Origin: Nageia nagi
Lineage: Eukaryota; Pinophyta
Assembly (NCBI GenBank): GCA_050084985.1
Contig: JBITNC010000002.1
Coordinates: 23,684,001-23,748,000, forward strand
Direction: 5' to 3'
Length of the DNA stretch: 64,000 bases
The notes under the pieces are model-generated. The model was not told the DNA's origin. It saw only the letters and a list, made by a program, of their open reading frames with translations, and ran no database searches. The position numbers were made by a program, and so were the translations under genes. This document shows, in pieces, positions 12,861-23,452 of this stretch (the stretch's first letter is position 1; the number at the start of each line of letters is the position of its first letter).

Positions 12861-13311
12861 CATATGTTTTATATATATAGTAGGTTACTATAAGTTTTTG
12901 GCATGGCATCTTCGTGATGACTTATAGTGCACCATTGATCAGTTCATGATGGCATTTGTGTGATTCATCTATCCTTGATGATATGAATATGTTGCATCTA
13001 ACTAATCTTGTTATTTGAGATACTTATAACTTATAAGTTTTTTAAGATTGTAGGTTACTTCTTCAAGTATGTAGGCTCTTGGAGATTCTTCATGACTTCC
13101 AATTGGATGACTACTTCATGTACATTGAAACCAGCTGTGGTTAATGATTGTATTTGGCAAAGTAGTGAGTCTCAAACTAGATCTTTCTTACTTCACAAAT
13201 ATGTAAAAAAAAAGTTCTCATGTCTATTGTATCTATTTGAAAGATAACTCTCTTACTTTCTCTTCTTCTTCTCTTTTACTCACTCTATCCCAATATTGCA
13301 TTAAGGGGGAG

Positions 13312-13763
13312 TGTTAGAATGTATAATGCACTACTGTAAAGGTTTGTATTAAATATTCTATGTAAGTTCACTAATAGTTAGGGATATCATTTTATACCTT
13401 AAGTATTTAAGTGAATATGATAACATAACTTATCCTACACTCCATGTCATGAGCATTCCCCTTGGGTAAAAGGATGTGCATGTCATGCTTTTGTACATTG
13501 GATAAAAGGGTGATCCAAAAAGGGATTTTGACCTATAAATAGAAGGCTCCCTCTTTGTGATGAGTAAAGTTATTCTATAGGATAGTGGTTAGGAGAAAAT
13601 AGTAGGAGGATTGTAAGAGTTCATATTTGTTAAGAAGAGAGATCTAGTTAGTGGATGTACTCCTAGTTAGAGGAACCACTTACATCTTGTGTTATCTTTT
13701 TGAGATTGCTTTGTGTGATAGTTAGATGTGAATTGAGAGCTTTAGTTAGTGTTATTTCCTTCA
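13312..13763 (+). repeat. Element B 3' LTR
   Basis: It begins TGTTAGAATG right after the polypurine tract ttaagggggag and ends ttccttca. It has a TATA box at 13534-13542. It is 452 bp, with internal deletions relative to the 496-bp 5' LTR, showing that B is old. Confidence 0.88.
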
Positions 13764-14850
13764 TATGAGATTGAACTTAGACATATATTTTAATATATTT
13801 TATTGAGGGTCTCCCAAAATCATATGGAAAAGTTGTTATCATGGTAGTAGTAGGATCGACTTTCCAAGTATGTGCACTTCTTCCCGTTAGCACATCCATA
13901 TAAGGTTGTCAATGTTGCCCAACTCTTTCTTGATAACATTTTCAAATTCCATGATATGCCTTCTATCATTATTAGTGACCATGATCTAGCATTCACCAAT
14001 AAATTTTGGAAAGAATTTTTCAAACTCCAAGGCACTAAACTCAATATGAGATCTATTTATCACCCCTAGATAAATGGTCAAATAGATATTGTTAATAAAT
14101 GTTTAGAAATATATCTCCATTATTTTGCTTCATCTAAACTGGTTCATTGGGTAAAATGGCTACCTTTAGAATAATGGTGGTATAATACTTCATATCTAAA
14201 TCTATCAGTATGACCCCCTATGAAGCTCTATATGGCCAACCTCTACCCATAATCATCTCTCATATTCTAGGTAGTACCAATGTCCAAGCAGTAGACACCA
14301 CCTTAACTAATCAATAAGACATATAATTTGCATCCTTCAAGAAAATATTCAAGTTGCTCAACACCAAATGAAACAACAAGCTGATCAACAATAGGTTGAA
14401 AGGTAGTTACAATAAGAAGATGGTTTTCTTGCGACTCCAATGATACCAATAGATATCTCTCAAATTAAAAGGTTCCCAAAAATTGGCTCTATGATTTTAT
14501 GTACTTTATAAAATACTCCAATGTATTGGTTCTAAAGCATATAAGTTGGCACTCCCAGTATCATCCAAGATTCATCTTATTTTTCATGTCTCATTTCTTA
14601 AGCAAGTCCTGGGCTTTCATGCTATTGTTTAGACTAAACTACCTAAATTCACTAAGGAGGGATCCATCATGGTTGAACCTAAGGTTGTTCTAGGCAACGC
14701 ACATTCCAACTTCGCAATCGCACTATTATTGTAGTTCTTATCCAGTGGCATGAATTAACTCCTGAGGATGCAACTTGGGAGACACCCCATTAGCTTCAAT
14801 AATAATTTTCTAATTTTCATCTTTGAGGACAAAGCTCTCTTTAAGAGAGG
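13764..14850 (+). pseudogene. Element A integrase core and chromodomain remnant
   Basis: Integrase resumes directly after copia element B. FIEGLPKS lies at about 13801 and VHFFPLAHPYKVVNVAQLF at about 13869, followed by ISDHDLAFTNKFWKEFF with the second catalytic Asp near 13980. Beyond a frame break the sequence resembles the C-terminal integrase fold (HLIFHVSFLKQVLG near 14570). LIQWHELTPEDATWE near 14735-14780 is the chromodomain-type signature, followed by FEDKALFKRG. Chromodomains target these elements to heterochromatin. The domain order and linker match the pre-insertion structure of A. Several stops show that it is inactive. Confidence 0.82.
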
Positions 14851-14855
14851 TCACA

Positions 14856-15244
14856 TGTTAGGAACCCATATTCCTAACATTTTCTTAGATTATAATATTT
14901 CATTAATTATAATATCAACTTATATTAAATGTAAGGGGATCGATATATATATAAAGCAAATCACCATTTTGTATTGAATGATCGATTAGGGTTAGGGTAG
15001 GTGGACTATAAATATGTGTGGGAATAGAATAGTTATCATCTTGAAAAATAAATTATTTGAGTTGTGAGGAGGTAGCCCTTCAAAGTGGTCCATAATTCAT
15101 TTTGGTTATTTAGTAAAGTGATTCTATTACTATCTTGTTCTATTCAGATTCATGTTTCTTATGTTGTGAGATTGGGATACATTTTGTTATCATTTTACTA
15201 TTATTGGATGAGAATCTCATTTAGAAACTTGTAGGTTCCTAACA
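14856..15244 (+). repeat. Element A 3' LTR
   Basis: The LTR starts TGTTAGGAA and ends TTCCTAACA, a perfect 9-bp terminal inverted repeat with the canonical TG...CA ends. A purine-rich stretch (ttaagagagg) lies just upstream and could be the polypurine tract. Its right 304 bases match the window's first 303 bases. Length is 389 bp. Confidence 0.9.
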
Positions 15245-15249
15245 TCCAT

Positions 15250-15664
15250 TTTAAGCTAAATTATATTAGTTCTCAAGATACAAGACTCTCTTACAACAAC
15301 TCTTCCTCCTCCTAAAAACTGTAGAGCATAGCAATAGTACAAACTTGAGTGAGTAATATCAAGGAGAGGGCCCTTTATTTATAGGCCAAAATCCTTTCTT
15401 GGATCATCCTTTTAACCATATTACAAAATCATGTCATGCACCATGCTTTTACTCAAGGGGCATGGTCATGAATGGAGTGTAGGATAAATTATACTGTGGG
15501 ACAAGTTTGAATATTTAATTCACTAAATACTTTTAAAAGGTATTTAGAAATACTTTTAAGTATATAGTGGATTAAATAATCAATTACATAAAGATTGGAG
15601 ATATTATGATTTAGATACCTTCCTAAATAATAATATTTATAATAGTGCATTATTATTTCTAACA
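15250..15664 (-). repeat. Minus-strand LTR relic related to the B/C copia family
   Basis: Read on the minus strand from 15664, the sequence starts tgttagaaataataatgcac and contains tcctacactccat, a block with atgccccttgagtaaaagcat, and gattttggcctataaat. The same landmarks, in the same order, occur in the LTRs of B and C. The TATA box is at 15374-15383. It differs strongly from B and C in the first 200 bases, so it is a related subfamily. It directly abuts the right end of element A. No matching internal region was found on either side, so it is a solo or truncated LTR. Its left edge is uncertain. Confidence 0.75.
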
Positions 15665-16855
15665 TTTCATAGCTAAATAATCTAACAACCGATTGGTTGG
15701 TTTAATCATACTCAAGGTCTATTTAGAAAATATATGGTATGGATTTATCTCCAACAATTAGGACTCATGTAAATAAGTCTATGCCATATATTTCTTGTAG
15801 TCAATCCAATATATTTCGAATCATAGAAAGCTAGACTTAGTTGAATAATCATGTACATATATTTTGCATATTTTAATTATGCTATATAATAGGAATTGTT
15901 ACTAGCTTGCCTCAAAGAAAATATTTATCCTCAAGGTATTGGATCATTTCATTTTCTCTATTACTTTGAACTTTGGTAATAGGGTTTGACATATTACTTA
16001 CATCCTTTTATCTCTAAATACTTTAGGTGGTATAGGCACATATCAATCATATTTGCAAGCTAATGGAAAGGTGGTCCTATAGGTGGTAGTGAGAATTTTG
16101 TATCAAGTTTATATTAGTAAAAAGGAACAAGTATTATTCCTTAGATTAGATATGGCTCCTAGGAGCTCAAAATATTTCTACTTAGAGTTAGTTTTTTTGT
16201 AGTAACAATTTTGTATGGGAAAATACTTTTTTATCCCTAATTAAATGGAGTATACCAAGTTCAATTCTCTTATAAATATGTGTTGACATAATAGACTTTT
16301 TTTTAATTTAAAATAAAAATATCTCATAGTGATTTTATAAAAATTCATATGATTATTACAGAATATTATGATATGTTATGGAGAACTTATTTAGCCTCTT
16401 ATGACTTTAATAGTCATTACATAACATTTTGATATACTTCTAATAATATTTATTTGTTGAAATAAATTGATACATGGAACTCATTATGAGAGAGCCATAT
16501 AATTAGTTGACAAAATTGTATATGAATTATGAAATCTAATAAATTTAGATTGAGTTATTAAACTAACTCCACATTACACCTATAAAGGGAAATAAGGATG
16601 GTTTATAACTACCCCTAAAGATCTTTATTTATGATTATCGCATCATCATCTATGAAAGTGTTATTACAAGCTCATCATCCTACAATGGTGGTTTATATCT
16701 ATGAAGTTGGTTAGATGTAACCATTTTATAGGATCAAAATTGATGTATAGGGGTACTAAATTACCAAAATAATTAGGTGATTTTATACAAGATGATAATT
16801 TCAATCTATCCTTAAAAATAATTTTCAAGTTTAATAAAATTAAAATTTAATTTTT
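15665..16855. other. AT-rich sequence without recognisable features
   Basis: This stretch has no sizable open frame, no recognisable transposon domain and no clear repeat. It is presumably ancient repeat-derived intergenic DNA. Confidence 0.6.
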
Positions 16856-17309
16856 GATCTATAATCCTTGTAAGGAAATTTAGATACTCACACTAAATTT
16901 TTGAAGTGCTTACAAAAATAAATTTTAAATAATTCACACAAAAGTATGACATAAATATTTACGTTCGACTGATATGGTCTACATCCAACTACAAATGAGT
17001 GATTATTTATTCGATAGATCCTCCATTACATCATCCAGAATGATCAAGAACCCTACTTCCCCATAATGAATTTTAGCAAGATGTTGAGAGCACTTTCATC
17101 ATGATGGGGAAGGAGTGTTCCTAATCCTTCTATATTATGTATTAAAGGATCTATTGATTAAAGAATCACTCATTTGTATTTGTATCTAGATTAAACAAGG
17201 ATAAATATTTATGTCATACTTTTGTGTGAATTATTTAAAATTTATTTTTGCAAGCACTTATAAAATTTGGAGTGTGAGTATCTGGATTTCCTTATGAGGA
17301 TTATGAATC
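16856..17309. repeat. Large inverted repeat ending at a primer-binding-site-like sequence
   Basis: The arms 16856-17022 and 17146-17309 are reverse complements of each other over about 165 bp with modest mismatch, around a spacer of about 124 bp. The phrases cactcatttg and gtcatacttttgtgtgaat in the right arm have their complements in the left arm. Two bases after the right arm, ttggtattagagtagttc (17314 on) resembles the Met-type primer site TGGTATCAGAGC. This suggests that the right arm is the 3' end of an LTR and the left arm an inverted copy of it. Confidence 0.75.
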
Positions 17310-18801
17310 AAGTTGGTATTAGAGTAGTTCTTCTACTAAGAAAAGTAAAAAAGAAAGTCCACAAGAAGAAGGAGAAAGATATCATAAAGATCAAAGTGAG
17401 GCATCAAAAAAATCAATGAGCATGGTTGTAGAACCCAAAGGCAAAGCAAGAATGTAACTCTCAAGAGAGGAAGCTATGAAGACCTCAAAGTGTGTAGTGT
17501 TGCAAATCAAGAAGTGAAGATGTCCAATGTTCATGATATTTGAGATCTTGTGCTAGATCTCTTTCAAGGTGAAATAATTTTTTCCATTAGCACAAGTGAT
17601 CCAAAATGGGTTTCAAAGTTGAAAAAATAAAAGTCTCCAAAATTGTAATTTGTTCTCTTCAATTCAAAGAGCTTTCCATCAGCTTCTCGACACCTTTGAT
17701 AGTTTGAAAATTCAATATTATAAGGATAATAAATTGAGGTTTGAAATTTTAATTAAATAGAAATTAAATATTACTAGTTAATTAATTAAAAATTTTCCAT
17801 TTATTAAAATTTTCAAAAAAAAAATTAAATTCTTCAATACCCATTAAATTTTGAAATACCATTTAAAATGGTAAAAGACATCAGTGGAAATGGTAGAAGG
17901 TAGTAGAGTTGAAGGATATCCACCCATTTGATATGTCACCTAAAAGTCTTATAAGCAGTCGATTAAATGGAGTTACTACCATGGAAGGAAGGACCCACCA
18001 AAGATGTCAACATGAAGATAAGAAATCAATAATATTTTGATAGATGTGAACTTATTTGGACCAATAAATCTAGCAAATAAGGCATCAATAATCTTTGGAT
18101 AGATGCTCTTATTTTGACTAGTAAATCTAGTAAAATGGACATCAATAATTTTTAATAGATAATTTTATTTGGACTAGTAAATAAAATAGATAGAATACCA
18201 AAAATATTTAGATATAAGTTCATATTTGGACTTGTATATTAGTCACTTTTGGTCTTTTGGGGCATTCCAAAAGACACACAATTGTAGAGGTTCAACATCG
18301 ACACTATAGTAGAGTCCTTTTTTATTCTTTTGAGGTATTTTGAAATACTCACTCATGGACATTCCATGTACCTAATCACACTTGGAAAAAATGATCAATG
18401 ACCCTCATGGAAAGATAGATATACTTCTAAATCATCCTTTTTGAAACTTTTGGTTAGATGACTTCACTCCTAAAGAAGTTTCTTTATCAAGTTAAATTTT
18501 TCCTTAGCTCTCAAATTATTGGGATGACCAAGATAAAAAGGGGACATGGAAGGAGTATCAAATTAGTAATATACAAGTAATTATAATTCAAATTTTGTCA
18601 TATATTTTACTTTATTATTAATTATTCTTTACATTATGTAATTTTGATTCTCATCATTTCATATCCAAAGAGAAGCAAATTTTAGACATCTAAAAATGAT
18701 TTTCTATTTATTATAAAATCATATTTAAAGTATATAGGTGGAATATTATTTAAATGATACTAATATCAATATTAATGTGATAATTTCTTACTTATTATAG
18801 A
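17310..18801 (+). other. Leader-like remnant of an unidentified retroelement
   Basis: The segment begins with a primer-site-like sequence and continues as purine-rich, non-coding DNA. At 18010-18240 there are about four degenerate copies of a ~60-bp unit (gacatcaataat..tttggactagtaaat). No Gag or Pol domain was found before element D starts, so the parent element was probably truncated. Confidence 0.5.
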
Positions 18802-19421
18802 TGTATAAAAATGAATTATTATTTATTAAATAATTCATTTTATAGCATCAAGGATATTTATTGTAAAATAGGGTCAAAATATACTAAGGCAATGTAATCA
18901 ATTAATGGACCATTATATGATGTAAAGGGTTTCAAATATCAAGAAAGACACCAAAATAATGTAATACAATGAGTCCAAAAATCAAACAGGATCAGGATGT
19001 TGTTAAAGAAACATAAAAGGTAATGCAAAAGGGGATCATACTAGGGGCATCAAAAATTCTAAGAGAGATGCTAAAACATGCAAGATCACTCTATCCTACC
19101 AACAATAGTGTTTTATAACACGACCTTTGCATAGATCTGTTAAACCCTTCATCTTGCTTTTGCATACTTTTTATTCTATTCATAGATCTACTTATTCCAC
19201 ATATCTAACAGCATGCCATCTTAGGTTTTTGGAGGCATGCATTTCTTATTTTGCATTATGGTGATTTATGGATGGTTGTTATTTCATGTTCATGCAATTA
19301 TAATGAAGGTATGTTGATTATCATTATTCGTTTGATGCCATATTTCTCATATATGCTTCAATTACATATCATAGAAAAATTATGCATTGATTTATTATTT
19401 ATACATTATTTGTGGTCTACA
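18802..19421 (+). repeat. Element D 5' LTR
   Basis: It matches 41529-42156 over most of its length, for example at attatttattaaata, at gatcactctatcctaccaac, and at gcttcaattacatat near the right end. It ends gtctaca and is followed by a primer site. The exact left edge (18802 or 18812) is uncertain. Confidence 0.83.
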
Positions 19422-19424
19422 TTT

Positions 19425-19439
19425 TGGTGAACTTGACTG
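19425..19439 (+). other. Element D primer binding site
   Basis: TGGTGAACTTGACTG follows the LTR by three bases. It is the same site as in element E (TGGTGAACCCGACGTG), with C-to-T type changes in the middle. The priming tRNA was not assigned. Confidence 0.7.
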
Positions 19440-19699
19440 TTTCAATTAATCTTACCTACCAATGAGATCTCATGAGAATTATGTAATGGATCCATGCCAT
19501 TAATGATATTTATAGACTATTTTTAGGTCATTAATAGTGTAAAAATGTAATAAATACTTTGATATCTTCTTAAAAAGTGGATGAATTACAAAAAGAGGTA
19601 TATACAATGAAGAGTTCTAGTAGTTCATGATAGTGCTAGACCCTATCACAACTACAAGATTTACCAATCTTGAGAATAGCAGGAGACCATAGTAAAGTG

Positions 19700-20985
19700 A
19701 AGAAGACTATGATGTTGTATTCACCTCATCCTTATTAGAGGAGATCCACAATTATCCCCTACCACCTGAGCATAAGGCCCCCAAGTTTGAGATATTTAAT
19801 GGTGACTAAGACCCAAAGCAAATTTTATCAACTTTCTGAGGAGTGTTTGTAGAAATTAGGTTCAAAGGAGAAATTGATGGCCAATTTTTTCCTAAGGAAT
19901 CTAAAGGTGATGCTAGTCAATGGTTCTATAATTTGCTTAAAGGTTCAATTGATTCTTTCAAGTCATTGGTCAAAGCATTAATGGGAAAATATAAGCACAA
20001 TATCAAAGAGCAAGGAACCATTACAGAGTTATGTGCTATGTGGTAAGGAAATAATGAAATCTGAGAGAAGTATATTCCATAGTTTAAAAAGGTATGGTAA
20101 TCTATTCAAAGCAAATTAGATAAAAGTAAAATTTATGGTATATTTTGAGATTCTATCTTGCCTATTATTAATTTGCATGCTCCAAATAATAAGAATGTTG
20201 GATTTGGGGTATTAATGCAATAATTATTACAAAAAGAAAAATTTTTGCTTGAGTTAAGGGAGCTCAAGTATACATATACTCCTTACAATATAGAGAATAG
20301 ATGCACAAATACAAATAAGGAAGAAAAGGTAGTGCATATGGTTGATACACCTACCTCTCCACCTAAATTGATAAGATTTGCAACTATAAAAGATATAAAA
20401 TATACTTTTCCAATTCAACCAAGGTTTATTATGAGGAATGTAATGAAAAAGGAATTGTTGCAATCATTAGAGAAACTAGCAAAGGATGATAATATTCCTA
20501 TGGGGATATATGATGCTTATTATACATATCATCAATGAAAGGGTCATATTACAAATTTTTGTAAAGCATTGGAGAACCATTTTGGATCTCATTATAAAGG
20601 AAAATATCAGATTGATCATAAAGATTCAAATAAGGGGATGATAGTGAATATAGTTTTAGTTGACAAAGAGCTTTATGTTGGGTTACAAAGAGGGCATCCA
20701 AGACATGCTCCAAATTTGGTTACCATGGAACAAGTAATTATCCCATCTAATCCAAAAACATGTAGCATGATTGAGCAATTAAAAACTACTCCTACTAAGA
20801 TTATTTTGTATGATCATATATCGAGATCTAAAACACATAGGGAGATCTTATATACCTTGTTCAAAAAAGAGATAATCCCTACAAATATGTTTGCTGCCAT
20901 GTTTTCTAAAAAGCTTAAGTCTATCAAGGAATGTGATGTTATCTCTTTTTATAAATTTAAAAATATTAGTAATATGAATGATTAG
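19700..20985 (+). pseudogene. Element D gag remnant
   Basis: KAPKFEIFNGD near 19767, then WFYNLLKGSIDSFKSL (about 19921-19968) and MGKYKHNIKEQGTITEL, match the retrotransposon Gag core of Tat-type elements. A long linker follows in frames 20245-20538 and 20569-20985. A knuckle-like YTYHQ.KGHITNFCKALENH near 20520 spans a stop codon. Gag would form the particle and bind RNA. Stops at 19807, 20044 and 20536, among others, break the frame. Confidence 0.78.
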
Positions 20986-20999
20986 TTTTGTATATCACA

Positions 21000-22978
21000 C
21001 CTATGATATATGATGGGAGATAAAAATAACATTGGTAGATAATGGATTAGTTGTTAATGTATGTTCTTAGAAGTTTTTGATCCAAATCCAAGAAAAAGAT
21101 GTAAAAATACCTCCCTTACAAGAAGCTACATTCAGAATTAGGGCATATGATAGCTCATCTAAAAAGCCAATTAGGATAGCCACAACTTTGGTAACAATAG
21201 GAGTTAGGATAATTATAGCCAACTTTCATGTTTTTTGATTCTAAGTTTTCATATAACTTGTTATTGGGAAGACCTTGGCTTCATGATATGGATGCAATAG
21301 CATCTATAGTACATGGAAGATTGAAATTTGAATATTCAGAGTGAGGCCCATATAGTGCTTGGTGATCTAGAACCATATGCTTTCTATAATGTAGCAAACT
21401 TTGAAGAGTTCATAATGACCTATCCTAGGTATGATATTGAACCCTTGGGAAAAGGTGCATCAATGGTAAAAATAGATAAACAACCTCAAATTGCCAAAAT
21501 AGGCATGGGTACCTACAAAATAAATATCATGGATCTATTTACATCCATTAAAGACTTGTAATGGCCCAAAATTTTATCTATGGAAGGTCATCAATAGCAT
21601 AACATCCTACCTGAAGATCATTAGTGGTGTAGAAATAGTGAATATAAAGAGGGATCTTATTCTATCACATCACCATCACCCAGTCTAGAGAAATCAATAA
21701 AATATTTTGTAGCAAATGAAAGGAGTGAAATCTTTATACCTCCTTTTTTTCACAAGTATATGGTTGAAAATTGTAAGTATAAGAGAGAAGGTTTAGGAAA
21801 ATCTAAGCAAGGGTTGTCTTCTTTTCCTACTAGTTCAAAAGCATAAAAAAATAAAGATGGATTGGGTAGTTCTCAAAATATTAAGCAAACAATGGGACCT
21901 ATTAATTTTGTTAATGAATGAAATATGATTGAACTATTTGATGATATTGATAGAGATCTACGGATTGATGATACTATACCTCTAGAATTTGATTGCTTCA
22001 ATACTGATGATGATATTTTAGAATACTTGGGGGTACATTCAGATTTGCCTAAGTCTAATGAAAGAGGCAAGTAAGTTATATTCTCAATGAGTATGCATAT
22101 TTTGGTCAAAAAGTGAATTTCAATGTAGTATTTTAGGTTCAACCAAAGGATAGTGATATAGGTAACATACAAGGATTGGAATAATTACCTTTCCTATTAT
22201 ACAAAAAGGATGAGCTTACATTCCTAGCTGAATAATTAGTGGATGTAAATATTGGAACAAGTGATGAGAAAATATTGGTTCAAGTTGGAGCACCCCTCTC
22301 TATAACACAACAAGAAAGGTACAAATATAAATTTATTAAACATCAAAATAATTTTTCTTGGTCTTATGGTGATATGCTAGGTTTAGATCCTTCTTTTATA
22401 TGCATAATCTAGCACTTAAAAAGGGAGCTAAGCTAATTAAACAAAAATTAAGAAAAATGCATCCTTCCAAAGCTTTATTAGTCAAGAAAAAGATAGAAAA
22501 ATAGTTAGATGTTGGCTTTATTAAACCACTTTATTGTTTACAATGGATGGCTAACATTGTCCCTATCATAAAAGCAAATGGGTAAATAAGGGTTTGTACT
22601 AAATTCCATGATATTAATAATGCTTATCCAAAAGATGTTTTCCCATTGCCCAACATTGATATAATTGTGGATAGTATTGTTGATCATGATACTTTATCTT
22701 TCATGGATGGATTTTCTGGATATAACCAAATACTAATTAATCCAACTAATCAACATAAGATTGCTTTCACTACACCATGGGAAAATTTTTGTTGGATGGT
22801 TATGCCCTTTGGATCGAAAAATGCAAGAGGCACTAATCAAAGGGCTATGGTGTCAATGTTCCATGAGCACATTCACAAATCTATAGAGGTTTATGTTAAT
22901 GATATCTTGGTGAAGCGAAAGCAAGGCCAAGATCACTTATAGCTACTTGAACAAGTGTTCCAAATCTTAAAAAGGTAC
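21000..22978 (+). pseudogene. Element D protease and first part of reverse transcriptase
   Basis: LVDNGLVVNVCS at about 21037 corresponds to the Tat-type protease active site, with Asn where Gly/Ser is usual. About 100 residues on, YNLLLGRPWLHDMDA-like sequence is seen near 21255-21300. Reverse transcriptase starts near 22500 (DVGFIKPLYCLQWMANIVPI) and continues in the open segment 22646-22942 with FPLPNIDIIVDS, MDGFSGYNQI and MPFGSKNARGTNQRAM. The catalytic box reads YVNDILVK, so the first of the paired Asp is lost. The frame stops at the point where C has inserted, and the domain resumes at 38084. Confidence 0.83.
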
Positions 22979-23452
22979 TATTAGAATGTATAATGCATTA
23001 TTGTAAAAGTTATAATAAATATTTTATATAAATTCACTAATACTTAATGGTATTATTTGACACTTAAGTATTTTAGTGAATATAATAATGTAACTTGTTC
23101 TACACTTCAAGTCATGAGCATGCCCCTTAAGTCAAAAATGTGCATGTCATGCTTAGATCATCCAAGGGAGGATTTTGTCCTATAAATAGAAGGCTCTCCC
23201 CTTTGTAATGAAACATCAATTATGGAGTAAGCATATGCTATAGGATAGAAGTGTAGGAGTTGAGATCAAGAATTGTAAGAGAGTTGTATTTGTGAGATAA
23301 GTAAATATCTAGTTAGTGGATGTACTCCTAGTTAGAGGAACCACTTTACATATTGTGTTGTGAAATTGCTTTGTGTATTTGTTGTATATAATTATGAGCT
23401 TTCATGTGATCTTGGTAGTGTAGGAATTATATTGTTGGTGTTAATTCCTTCA
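22979..23452 (+). repeat. Element C 5' LTR
   Basis: It starts tattagaatg, where the family consensus is tgttagaatg, so the terminal TG has decayed to TA. It ends ttccttca, and has a TATA box at 23181-23189. It is followed by a decayed Met-type primer site (ttgatattagatc). Confidence 0.9.

Larger units (their letters stand above)
5160..13763 (+). mobile_element. Element B: decayed Ty1/copia element with an unusually long leader
   Basis: Direct LTRs (5160-5655 and 13312-13763) start TGTTGGAATG or TGTTAGAATG and contain the same TATA box tataaatag. The order inside is Gag, protease, integrase, reverse transcriptase, RNase H, the Ty1/copia arrangement. The internal region begins with a Met-type primer site and ends in a polypurine tract (ttaagggggag) directly before the 3' LTR. 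Total length is 8604 bp, close to the 8.6 kb of its relative C once C's own insertion is removed. The flanks tacca and tatga could be a decayed 5-bp target duplication. It inserted into element A in the same orientation. Confidence 0.92.
1..15244 (+). mobile_element. Element A: decayed Ty3/gypsy chromovirus, interrupted by copia element B
   Basis: Two copies of one LTR bound this element: bases 1-303 (cut by the window start) and 14856-15244. Between them, in order, are Gag with a zinc knuckle, protease, reverse transcriptase, RNase H, integrase and a chromodomain-like tail. That is the Ty3/gypsy order, and the tail points to a chromovirus. All domains carry stops and frameshifts, so the element is dead. 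Copia element B (5160-13763) splits integrase between its zinc-binding domain and its catalytic core. A separate AT-rich block of about 0.9 kb splits the reverse transcriptase. Without B, about 6.6 kb of A is present. Its upstream target duplication is outside the window. Confidence 0.9.
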
